Assembly: GCA_028275245.1 (NCBI GenBank) | Contig: JAPWVA010000106.1 | Location: 1 to 5,398 of the forward strand | Source: Actinomycetota bacterium | GTDB lineage: Bacteria > Actinomycetota > Geothermincolia > Geothermincolales > RBG-13-55-18 | Length of the DNA: 5,398 nucleotides | Direction of reading: 5' to 3' | Shown here: positions 1-5,365 of the stretch, in pieces | Numbering within the stretch: the stretch's first letter is position 1 | Layout: every line of letters begins with the position of its first letter | Position numbers and translations under genes: made by a program | Notes under the pieces: generated by a model | What the model saw: the letters and a program-made list of their open reading frames with translations, nothing else | Database searches by the model: none | Told to the model about the DNA's origin: nothing

Positions 1-995
1 TGGCCTACTTGAAGTTCCTGGTGAATCCCGATGATTCCGTGAGCCTGCGGCGCATCGTGAACGAGCCGCGCCGGGGCATCGGCGAGACCACCCTGGCTCA
101 CCTGGAAGATTATGCCAGGATGGAGGGTCTTTCCCTCTGGGAGGCCATTTGCAGGGCAGAGAACGTGAGCACCCTTTCCGCCTCCGCCCTCAGGAAGCTC
201 GAGGAATTCCGACGCCTGATGGAGGGGCTGGCGGAGAGGGCGGGTTCCCTTCCCGTGCCCGAGCTCATCGTGGAGATACTGGAGAGGACGGGCTACCGGG
301 ATTATCTTGCCCGGGAGGGGACCCTTGAGGCGGAGGGGCGCCTGGAGAACCTGGAGGAGCTCCAGCGGGCGGCGGCGGAATTCGAGGCCCTGCACCCGGG
401 GGAAGGGGTGGAGGGGTTCTTACAAATGGCCTCCCTGGTGTCCGAGGCCGACCTCTACGACGAGGAGGAGGGAGCGGTCACCCTCATGACCTTGCACAAC
501 GCCAAGGGACTGGAGTTCCCGGTGGTGTTCATCGTGGGCATGGAGGACGGCATCTTTCCCCACCTGCGCTGCATGGAACGCAAGGAGAGCATGGAGGAGG
601 AGAGGCGGCTCTTTTACGTGGGAGTGACCCGGGCCAAGGACCTGCTTTATCTAACGGGTGCCATGTTCCGGTCCTGGTACGGGGAGTACCGGCCATACCC
701 CGAGTCCCGCTTCATCTCCGACATACCCCCGGAATACCTGGAAGTCGTCGCTTATACCTCCGGGGCCCACCTTTCCGAGCCCGGGGGATGGGCTGGGAGG
801 GACCGGGAGAGGGAAAGGGAGAGGGCCCTGGCCGCGTCCCTCCGGGTGGGCGACCGAGTTTATCACGACAAGTGGGGGGAGGGGGTGGTGAGGGGCATGG
901 AGACCGGTAGGGATGGTACGGAGGTCCTGGTGGAGTTCCCTGGCGAGGGAGAGAAGCTCCTCCTATTGAAGTACGCGCCGCTCCGGAAGCTCTGA
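1..995 (+). CDS. pcrA: ATP-dependent DNA helicase PcrA/UvrD, C-terminal part (5' end outside window)
   Basis: Superfamily 1A 3'-5' DNA helicase acting in the cytoplasm in nucleotide excision repair, replication restart and displacement of transcription complexes. Only roughly the last 45% is present, so the Walker A/B ATPase half lies upstream. The frame is open from base 3 and reads Ala-Tyr before the TTG at base 9. AYLKFLVNPDD matches the PcrA stretch of the form AYLR-x-x-ANPDD, so the TTG is an internal leucine and not a start. Visible parts in order: the 2B region (PRRGIG near base 70), motif V with TLHNAKGLEF and GMEDGIFPH (about 474-560), motif VI ERRLFYVGVTRAK (about 602-640), a charged linker with DRERERER (about 801-824), and a C-terminal Tudor-like domain (LRVGDRVYHDKWGEGVV to YAPLRKL, about 840-992), the part that binds RNA polymerase in PcrA. 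All key residues in this part look intact. The choice between the names pcrA and uvrD is by similarity to Gram-positive PcrA. Confidence 0.94.
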   Translation, partial: AYLKFLVNPDDSVSLRRIVNEPRRGIGETTLAHLEDYARMEGLSLWEAICRAENVSTLSASALRKLEEFRRLMEGLAERAGSLPVPELIVEILERTGYRDYLAREGTLEAEGRLENLEELQRAAAEFEALHPGEGVEGFLQMASLVSEADLYDEEEGAVTLMTLHNAKGLEFPVVFIVGMEDGIFPHLRCMERKESMEEERRLFYVGVTRAKDLLYLTGAMFRSWYGEYRPYPESRFISDIPPEYLEVVAYTSGAHLSEPGGWAGRDRERERERALAASLRVGDRVYHDKWGEGVVRGMETGRDGTEVLVEFPGEGEKLLLLKYAPLRKL

Positions 996-1419
996 TGGTG
1001 GACAAGCGATGGCTTTCCCCAGGGAGACCTTGAGGCCTCGTCCGTGCGGGTTTTTAGCCGTTAGGGATCACCCATATGTTGCTTGTTTATCCTGGGCGCT
1101 GGACCTTTACCGAGAGGCTGAAAGCGGGAGAAGGTTTGTCCATAAAAGGTAGGGGGATGCCGCAGGGGTGGCGGGAATTTTACTTCCCTTCCTTAGATGC
1201 GCCGGCCATCCCCCCTCCCAGATCCTTCGTCGCTCTTGCCGATAAACGCAGTCGCCCCCGTGAAGGGGTCCTTTTCCCTCCATGGCCCCTCCGGGGTGAT
1301 GTCCTCGCGAAAAGACCTGCTATGGGTCTCATTTAGGATATCCTATTCCCAGGGGGTGATGGCAGTAGCGCTTTCTTTTTTGACCCTCAAGGAGGTGCAC
1401 GCCGCGGGATTTCGGGACA
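996..1419. other. Gene-free gap between convergent genes
   Basis: About 424 bases separate the stop of the helicase from the stop of the convergent zinc-ribbon gene. Open frames here are short, lack a ribosome binding site and give proline/arginine-rich translations with no family resemblance. I see a T5 run at 1051-1055 after the helicase, but only a very short stem before it, so no convincing intrinsic terminator. Small hairpins occur at 1173-1188 (GGGAA/TTCCC), about 1256-1269 (CCCC/GGGG) and 1313-1329 (AGACC/GGTCT). I do not recognise a tRNA, a known riboswitch or a mobile-element remnant. Confidence 0.6.
1334..1345. repeat. 12-bp perfect palindrome TAGGATATCCTA
   Basis: A perfect 12-base inverted repeat with no spacer lies in the gap between the two convergent genes, 74 bases from the zinc-ribbon gene stop codon. 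It follows an AGACC/GGTCT hairpin at 1313-1329. No promoter is seen next to it, so a role as an operator is not supported. A chance occurrence is quite possible. Confidence 0.35.
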
Positions 1420-2148
1420 TCAGGCCATCTTCATGTCGCGCAGCAGCTCCTGCACTGCCCGCCTGCCAACCCTTTCCAGGAGCTCAAACTGCCTTTCCTC
1501 CGGGATGACCAGGTTCTCGTCCACCAGACCCTCCGGGGGTAACGCTTCCAGGGCGCAACCCCGTCCCCGGCTGGCGATGCGATTCTCCCGGTTGTCCAGG
1601 AGATAGGCGGTGAGGTGGACGAAGGCGAAGGCGGCATCGGCGCCCCTCCCCTCCGTGTGCAGCCGGGGATACCGGAAGAAGTACATATCGATCTCGGGAA
1701 GGAAGAGATAATCGGGTTCGTAGGCCTCCTGAATGCGGAGGAAGAGGTCGGTGGGGACCTCCTCCACTTCCCGGGAGATGCGCATGACCTCCCCGGGGTC
1801 TGGGACCCGGTAAAATACCAGGGGGGACAGGATATCTTGGACGAAGCGGGGCAACACCTCCTCCGCGTGGGCCAGGAACTCCTCCTTTTTGACCGTGAAG
1901 ATCCGAGCCGAGCCAGAACCTGAGCTCAGGTACATCTGGCAACCTATGGCCTGAGTTGGATCTATGTGTCCCTCCCTTTCCACCAGTTCCCGGTAGATGT
2001 CGGGGACCTCGGCCACCTCACCGCTCTCCACGAAGGGCATGACCACCACCACCATGACCGGCACGGGCCTCCCACCGCAGCGAGGGCAGCCGGTGAGGCC
2101 CATCTCCACCGGGATGTTGCATCGGGGACAGTACAGCCCTTCCTCCAA
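1420..2148 (-). CDS. Zinc-ribbon protein with a possible CsgG/LpoB-like domain, function unknown
   Basis: A 242-residue protein with no assigned function. Residues 7-24 form a zinc ribbon: CPRC at 7-10 and CPRC at 21-24, followed by GG. The body opens with a hydrophobic strand ending in MPF (PVPVMVVVVMPF, 29-39). Helical stretches follow, then YEPDYLFLPEIDMYFF (143-158), a strand-like stretch AAFAFVHLTAYLLD (172-185), and a C-terminal helix (ERQFELLERVGRRAVQELLRDM, 218-239). This order (V-x-V-x-PF, then ADY-like strand, then long strand, then closing helix) recalls CsgG/LpoB/GNA1162-type domains; that link is inference from pattern only. There is no signal peptide, lipobox or membrane segment, so it should be cytoplasmic, unlike those lipoproteins. 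The TTG start is chosen because GGAGGT lies six bases upstream, and the frame reaches an upstream TAG with no better start. It is divergent from the carbonic anhydrase gene and convergent with the helicase, apparently monocistronic. Confidence 0.82.
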   Translation of the reverse strand: MEEGLYCPRCNIPVEMGLTGCPRCGGRPVPVMVVVVMPFVESGEVAEVPDIYRELVEREGHIDPTQAIGCQMYLSSGSGSARIFTVKKEEFLAHAEEVLPRFVQDILSPLVFYRVPDPGEVMRISREVEEVPTDLFLRIQEAYEPDYLFLPEIDMYFFRYPRLHTEGRGADAAFAFVHLTAYLLDNRENRIASRGRGCALEALPPEGLVDENLVIPEERQFELLERVGRRAVQELLRDMKMA

Positions 2149-2154
2149 CTCCTT

Positions 2155-2160
2155 ACCTCC
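2155..2160 (-). promoter_or_regulatory. Ribosome binding site that sets a TTG start
   Basis: On the minus strand the sequence reads GGAGGT, then six bases (AAGGAG), then TTG at 2148-2146. No in-frame ATG, GTG or other TTG lies between this and the upstream in-frame TAG (about 2200-2202), so this SD decides the start of the zinc-ribbon protein. Confidence 0.75.
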
Positions 2161-2293
2161 CCGGGGTGAGACGACTTCAACCCCTTTCCGCTGGACCCAC
2201 TAACATATCGACTTCCACCACCGCTATCTTGAACCCGGCTGGCAGGAAAGGGGAGGGCGTAGGCCGAGGAGACGGGGCCGGTACAGCGGGTGA

Positions 2294-2310
2294 ACTGAAC
2301 CGCGGTCAGT
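2294..2310. promoter_or_regulatory. Imperfect palindrome next to the -35 region, candidate operator
   Basis: An ACCGCGGT core (2299-2306) is flanked by ACTG on the left and CAGT on the right, so the whole site is symmetrical except for one bulged A at 2298. It ends one base before the -35-like hexamer of the carbonic anhydrase promoter, a common place for activator or repressor sites. The site is also within reach of the divergent zinc-ribbon gene. No regulator is encoded nearby, and the bulge weakens the case. Confidence 0.35.
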
Positions 2311-2311
2311 A

Positions 2312-2339
2312 TTCTTGGCGAAAATCTTGGTGGTATAAT
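2312..2339 (+). promoter_or_regulatory. Sigma-70-type promoter with extended -10
   Basis: A consensus TATAAT lies at 2334-2339 and is preceded by TGG (2331-2333), which gives an extended -10 (TGn-TATAAT). A weak -35-like TTCTTG at 2312-2317 is 16 bases upstream. Transcription would start near 2346, giving a leader of about 55 bases before the carbonic anhydrase start. The AT-rich patch stands out in this GC-rich DNA. Confidence 0.72.
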
Positions 2340-2384
2340 TATTGAAGTTTTAGTCGGCGGATTTTCCGTGTGCAGGTGAAACTG

Positions 2385-2393
2385 AAAGGAGGT
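2385..2393 (+). promoter_or_regulatory. Ribosome binding site that sets a TTG start
   Basis: AAAGGAGGT is a near-full match to the anti-Shine-Dalgarno end of 16S rRNA and lies seven bases before TTG at 2401. It supports TTG as the true start of the carbonic anhydrase-like gene, ahead of the internal ATG at 2467. Confidence 0.8.
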
Positions 2394-2400
2394 CGGAAAA

Positions 2401-2901
2401 TTGCTGGTCCCCTACCAGGGCAAGTCCCCTCAGGTTTCCCCCGAGGCCTTCGTGGCCCCCGGAGCTATGCTCATCGGGCCGGTGAGGGTAGGGGCCAAGG
2501 CCAGCATCTGGTTCAACGCGGTGCTCCGGGCAGACCGGGGGGAGATAGAGGTGGGAGAGTACACCAGCATCCAGGATTGCTGCGTCTTGCACGGTCCTGT
2601 GAAGGTAGGGAATTACGTGACCGTGGGTCACGGGGCCATCCTCCACGGGGCCACGGTGGAGGACAACTGCGTGGTGGGGATGAACGCCGTGGTCCTGGAT
2701 GGGGCTGCGGTGGGCAAGGGAAGTATCGTGGCGGCGGGAGCGGTGGTACCCCAAGGAATGCAGGTGCCGCCCCACTCCCTGGTGGGGGGCGTTCCAGCCA
2801 AGGTGATAAAGGAGCTTCCCCCGGATAACGAGCAGGCGCTCCATGATAGCGCCGTGGCCTACTTCGAGTTCGCCCGTCCCCACAAGGAGGCGGGGCTTTG
2901 A
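2401..2901 (+). CDS. Gamma-class carbonic anhydrase-like hexapeptide-repeat protein
   Basis: A 166-residue left-handed beta-helix protein of the gamma carbonic anhydrase family (YrdA/CaiE/PaaY/CamH type), normally a cytoplasmic trimer with a metal at each subunit interface. Known members hydrate CO2, are inactive, or, in PaaY, act as acyl-CoA thioesterases. Repeats of the form (I/V)-G-x-x-(S/A/C)-x-(I/V) run from about residue 22 to 115. The three metal-ligand histidines are visible as His64 (CCVLHG), His77 and His82 (VGHGAILHG). Arg43 and Asp45 (LRADRG) and Gln58/Asp59 (SIQD) match the conserved active-site set. The C-terminal IPPHSLVGG-like motif and PAKVIKEL (132-139) are typical, as is the final helix. 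The long acidic loop of archaeal Cam is absent, so proton transfer may differ. The TTG start is supported by the SD at 2385-2393, and a promoter lies directly upstream. A terminator-like hairpin follows, so it may be transcribed alone. Gamma-family membership is firm; the exact reaction is not. Confidence 0.92.
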   Translation: MLVPYQGKSPQVSPEAFVAPGAMLIGPVRVGAKASIWFNAVLRADRGEIEVGEYTSIQDCCVLHGPVKVGNYVTVGHGAILHGATVEDNCVVGMNAVVLDGAAVGKGSIVAAGAVVPQGMQVPPHSLVGGVPAKVIKELPPDNEQALHDSAVAYFEFARPHKEAGL

Positions 2902-2927
2902 AGTCCGGCGCCGGCCATACATTCCGC

Positions 2928-2954
2928 GGGGCATGGTAGGAGCCGTGCCCTTTT
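2928..2954 (+). terminator. Candidate intrinsic terminator after the carbonic anhydrase gene
   Basis: GGGCATGG (2929-2936) pairs with CCGTGCCC (2943-2950), giving an eight-pair stem with one T-G wobble and a six-base loop. It is followed directly by TTTT. The T run is short, so termination may be partial. It lies 27 bases after the carbonic anhydrase stop codon. Confidence 0.5.
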
Positions 2955-2975
2955 CAGATAAAGAAGCAGGGAAAA

Positions 2976-2992
2976 GGCGCCCATGGGGCGCC
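2976..2992. repeat. GC-rich hairpin before the thiolase operon
   Basis: GGCGCCC (2976-2982) and GGGCGCC (2986-2992) form a perfect seven-pair stem with an ATG loop. No T run follows on the plus strand. It sits 29 bases before the ATG of the first thiolase-like gene, just upstream of its SD, where it could protect the mRNA 5' end or affect translation. On the minus strand the stem is followed by TTTTC, but no minus-strand gene ends here. Confidence 0.45.
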
Positions 2993-3010
2993 GGGAGGTG
3001 ACAAGTCCGA

Positions 3011-3018
3011 GGAGGTGA
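3011..3018 (+). promoter_or_regulatory. Ribosome binding site of the first thiolase-like gene
   Basis: GGAGGTGA lies directly upstream of ATG 3022, with five bases between GGAGGT and the start. A second SD-like GGGAGGTGA at 2993-3001 lies further upstream without a start codon behind it. Confidence 0.7.
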
Positions 3019-3021
3019 GCC

Positions 3022-4173
3022 ATGCAGGAGAAGGTCGCCGTGGCCGGCATAGGCTTCACCCGCTTCGCCCCCGTGACCCCCGACGTATCCTACCGGGAGC
3101 TCACCTACGAGGCGGCGGTTAAGGCCTACGAAGAAGCCGGCATCGAGCCCAAGGACGTGGATTCCTTTGTTTGTACCTCGGAGGATTTCCTCGAGGGGTA
3201 CAGCATCTCCGACGAGTACTGCAACGACCAGCTGGGGGCCGTGCTCAAGCCCGTCCAGACTATCCCTGGGGATTTTCTCCACTCCCTGGCGGTGGGGGTG
3301 ATGCATATCCTCACCGGGCATTTCGACATCGTGGTGGTGCAGGCCCTGAGCAAGGCCAGCAACATGAAGACCCTATCCGAGATGGTCAACTTCGCCCTGG
3401 ACCCGGTGCTCAACCGGCCTCTGGATCTGACCCCGTGCTTCGTGGCCGGGCTGGAGATGAACCGCTTCTTGGCCGAGGGGAGAGCCACCCGGGAGCAGTG
3501 CGCTGCGGTGGTAGTAAAGAACCGGGCCAATGCCCTGCTGAACCCCTCCGCTGCCTACGGAGCTAAACTCACTGTGGAGCAGGTCCTACAATCTGAGCCG
3601 GTGGCCGAGCCGCTCCGGTCCCTGGACATCGCCCAGAACGCCGACGGGGCGGTGGTGGTGGTGCTCTGCTCCCCGAGGATAGCCCCTTCCCTCACCGACA
3701 AACCCGTCTGGATCCGCGGGGTGGGCTGGGCCTCCGACAGCCCTACTCTTGAGAGCCGGGACTGGACGGATGCGGTGGCGGTGCGCCTGGCAGCGGATAT
3801 GGCTTACCGGATGGCGGGGATAAAGTGTCCCGCCCGGGAGATCGACTTCGCCGAGGTCAACGACGAATTTTCCTTCAAGGAACTGCAACACCTGGAGGCC
3901 CTGCGCCTCTTTGGAGAGGGGCAGGCGGGATGGGCCACCGAGAATGGCATCACCTCCCTGGAGGGCGACCTCCCGGTGAATCCCTCCGGGGGCGCCCTGG
4001 GGGTGGGTCACCTTTTCGAGTGCTCCGGCGCCCAGAAGTTCGTGGAGGTGGTGCTGCAACTGCGGGGCGAGGCAGGACAGCGCCAGTTGCCCGGCGTCAG
4101 CGTGGGCCTGGCCCAGTCCTGGAGGGGAGTGCCCACCACCTCGGCAGCGGTGACGGTGCTCAGCGCGGATTGA
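3022..4173 (+). CDS. Thiolase-fold protein (SCP2-thiolase/lipid-transfer type) lacking both catalytic cysteines
   Basis: A 383-residue protein of full thiolase length. Family signs: VAVAGIGFTRF at 5-15, VKNRANALLNPSAAY (165-179), DGAVVVVL (208-215), AGIKCPAREIDFAEVNDEF (265-283), NPSGGALGVGH (320-330) and QLRGEAGQRQ (346-355). Classical thiolases carry a nucleophilic Cys in a CxS-G motif around residue 85. Here the matching stretch IPGDFLHSLAVG (81-92) has none, and there is no Cys from 68 to 138. The C-terminal Cys is also missing (GLAQSWRG, 362-369). Asn280 (NDEF, matching NEAF) and His330 (matching the GHP histidine) remain. A normal Claisen thiolase reaction is therefore unlikely. By analogy with Ltp-type enzymes it may cleave or form C-C bonds of acyl-CoAs by another mechanism, or be one half of a heteromer with the paralogue 14 bases downstream. 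The ATG is set by a strong SD. No signal peptide or membrane segment, so cytoplasmic. Substrate unknown. Confidence 0.9.
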   Translation: MQEKVAVAGIGFTRFAPVTPDVSYRELTYEAAVKAYEEAGIEPKDVDSFVCTSEDFLEGYSISDEYCNDQLGAVLKPVQTIPGDFLHSLAVGVMHILTGHFDIVVVQALSKASNMKTLSEMVNFALDPVLNRPLDLTPCFVAGLEMNRFLAEGRATREQCAAVVVKNRANALLNPSAAYGAKLTVEQVLQSEPVAEPLRSLDIAQNADGAVVVVLCSPRIAPSLTDKPVWIRGVGWASDSPTLESRDWTDAVAVRLAADMAYRMAGIKCPAREIDFAEVNDEFSFKELQHLEALRLFGEGQAGWATENGITSLEGDLPVNPSGGALGVGHLFECSGAQKFVEVVLQLRGEAGQRQLPGVSVGLAQSWRGVPTTSAAVTVLSAD

Positions 4174-4174
4174 G

Positions 4175-4184
4175 GGAGGTGATC
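4175..4184 (+). promoter_or_regulatory. Full-length Shine-Dalgarno site of the second thiolase-like gene
   Basis: GGAGGTGATC is a ten-base match to the 16S rRNA anti-Shine-Dalgarno end. It begins one base after the TGA of the upstream gene and leaves seven bases between GGAGGT and ATG 4188. It fixes the start at 4188; the same frame is open far upstream within the preceding gene, but that extension is not thiolase-like. Confidence 0.8.
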
Positions 4185-4187
4185 CGG

Positions 4188-5351
4188 ATGGCTTACAGGA
4201 AGGTGGCCATTGTCGGAGCCGGGATGACCAAGTTCGTCCGGCGGGCCCAGGAGACGGGGAAGGAACTGGCCTTCCAGGCCGCCCGCATGGCCTTGGACTC
4301 CTGTGGGTTGACCCTTACGGATATCGACTGCGTGGTGATGGGCACTGCCCCGGACGCTTTCGACGGGGTGCACATGAAGGGCGAGTACCTCCTGGACGGG
4401 GCGGGCGGGTGGAGAAAGCCTTACATGCGCCACTTCGTGGGCGGCGGAACCGGTGTCTTCGCCCCCATCCATGGGTGGTTGCACGTGGCCTCAGGCATGT
4501 TCGACACCTGCCTGGTGGTCTGTTCCGAGAAGATGAGCTCCTGTTACCCTCATCCCCAAGGGGCCTTCAAGACCATCTTTGACCACACCACTGAGCAGCC
4601 TCTGGACCCCACCCTGATCTGGATCTTCGCCCTGGAGATGAACCGTTACATGCAGACTTACGGCATCACCAAGGAGGAAATCGCTCTGGTGTCGGTCAAG
4701 AACAAGAAGAACGCCATGGACCATCCGGCGGCGCAGCTACCCATGGAGATCACGGTGGAGGATGTCCTCAACTCCGAAGTACTGGCCTGGCCGGTGAACC
4801 GCCTGGACATAAGCCCCGCCTCCGACGGGGCCGCCGCTGTGGTGTTGGCCTCCGAGCACGTGGCCAAGAGGGTGACCGACAAGCCGGTCTGGATAGCTGG
4901 CGTGGGTTGGAACCTGGATACCGCCTACTGGGCTACCCGCGATCTGGCCTATCCCCGCTACGTGGAGAAAGCGGCCCGCATGGCCTACGAGATGGCGGGC
5001 ATCACCGACCCCCGCAGGGAGATCCACGTGGCCGAGCCCTACGACCCCTTCGACTACAAGGAGTTGCACCACATGGAGGGGCTGCTCCTGGCCGACCGCG
5101 GAAAGGCGGTGGAGATGCTGGTGGAGGGAAAGACCCAGCGCGACGGGGAGTTGCCCATCTGTCCCTCGGGGGGTGCCCTAGGGGTGGGTAACCCCATAGC
5201 CGCTACAGGCCTGATGAAGGTTATCGAGATCTTCCTACAGCTGCGGGGGGAGGCGGGTAAGCGCCAGGTGGCCAACGAGCCTCGCTGCGGCCTGGCTCAA
5301 GCCTGGGGCGACCTCATGCAGGTGGGCACCGTTATCGTTTTGCGCAGGTAG
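4188..5351 (+). CDS. Second thiolase-fold protein, paralogous to its neighbour, with repurposed active-site positions
   Basis: A 387-residue cytoplasmic thiolase-superfamily protein. It shares family signs with the gene upstream: KVAIVGAGMTKF (5-16), LVVCSEKMS (109-117), FALEMNRYM (147-155), VKNKKNAMDHPAA (170-182), SDGAAAVVLAS (212-222), TDKPVWIAGVGW (230-241), CPSGGALGVG (325-334), QLRGEAGKRQ (351-360) and GLAQAWGD (368-375). The nucleophile region reads FVGGGTGVFAPIHG (83-96) with no Cys between 49 and 107. The NEAF asparagine is replaced by Tyr285 (YDPF), the GHP histidine by Asn335 (GNPIAATG), and the C-terminal Cys is absent. So all four classical catalytic positions are changed, although the fold and the CoA-side glycine motifs stay. 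It may be a non-thiolase lyase of Ltp2 type, or a structural partner in a heteromer with the upstream paralogue. Start at 4188 by SD and by homology. The reaction is not assignable from sequence alone. Confidence 0.9.
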   Translation: MAYRKVAIVGAGMTKFVRRAQETGKELAFQAARMALDSCGLTLTDIDCVVMGTAPDAFDGVHMKGEYLLDGAGGWRKPYMRHFVGGGTGVFAPIHGWLHVASGMFDTCLVVCSEKMSSCYPHPQGAFKTIFDHTTEQPLDPTLIWIFALEMNRYMQTYGITKEEIALVSVKNKKNAMDHPAAQLPMEITVEDVLNSEVLAWPVNRLDISPASDGAAAVVLASEHVAKRVTDKPVWIAGVGWNLDTAYWATRDLAYPRYVEKAARMAYEMAGITDPRREIHVAEPYDPFDYKELHHMEGLLLADRGKAVEMLVEGKTQRDGELPICPSGGALGVGNPIAATGLMKVIEIFLQLRGEAGKRQVANEPRCGLAQAWGDLMQVGTVIVLRR

Positions 5352-5360
5352 GGAGGAGGT
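5352..5360 (+). promoter_or_regulatory. Ribosome binding site of the cut-off downstream gene
   Basis: GGGAGGAGGT (5351-5360) abuts the TAG of the second thiolase-like gene and ends five bases before ATG 5366. It is as strong as the sites of the two genes before it, which supports a real third gene in the operon. Confidence 0.7.
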
Positions 5361-5365
5361 GCGCC

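Noticed and set aside
9..11. TTG at base 9 as start codon of the helicase
   Set aside because: The frame is open upstream to the window edge and the residues before it (Ala-Tyr) match the PcrA family, whose ATPase half must lie further upstream. The gene is cut, not truncated.
1031..1055. Intrinsic terminator after the helicase (GAGGCCTC and a T5 run)
   Set aside because: The palindrome has no loop and is separated from the T run; the stem directly before the T run (CCG/CGG) has only three pairs and a two-base loop.
1076..1336. 86-codon plus-strand open frame in the gene-free gap
   Set aside because: No ribosome binding site before its ATG, a Pro/Arg-rich translation without recognisable motif, and no neighbour support.
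996..1419. Riboswitch or CRISPR-like structure in the gap
   Set aside because: No direct repeats of useful length and no match to riboswitch core motifs I know; the stems are short and not followed by a gene in the right orientation.
2200..2260. Promoter for the zinc-ribbon gene on the minus strand (TATGTT near 2203-2208)
   Set aside because: The -10 match is partial and no acceptable -35 lies at 16-18 bases, so I cannot support a site, although a promoter must exist nearby.
2350..3321. 323-codon minus-strand open frame across the carbonic anhydrase, the gap and the start of the first thiolase-like gene
   Set aside because: It is antisense to two well-supported genes, spans their intergenic region, is rich in His/Gly/Pro with no family motif, and is the kind of open frame that high GC produces on the opposite strand.
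3825..4187. N-terminal extension of the second thiolase-like gene (508 codons in total)
   Set aside because: The extra 121 codons overlap the first thiolase-like gene in another frame and read as low-complexity Gly/Arg/Pro. A ten-base SD and family alignment place the start at 4188.
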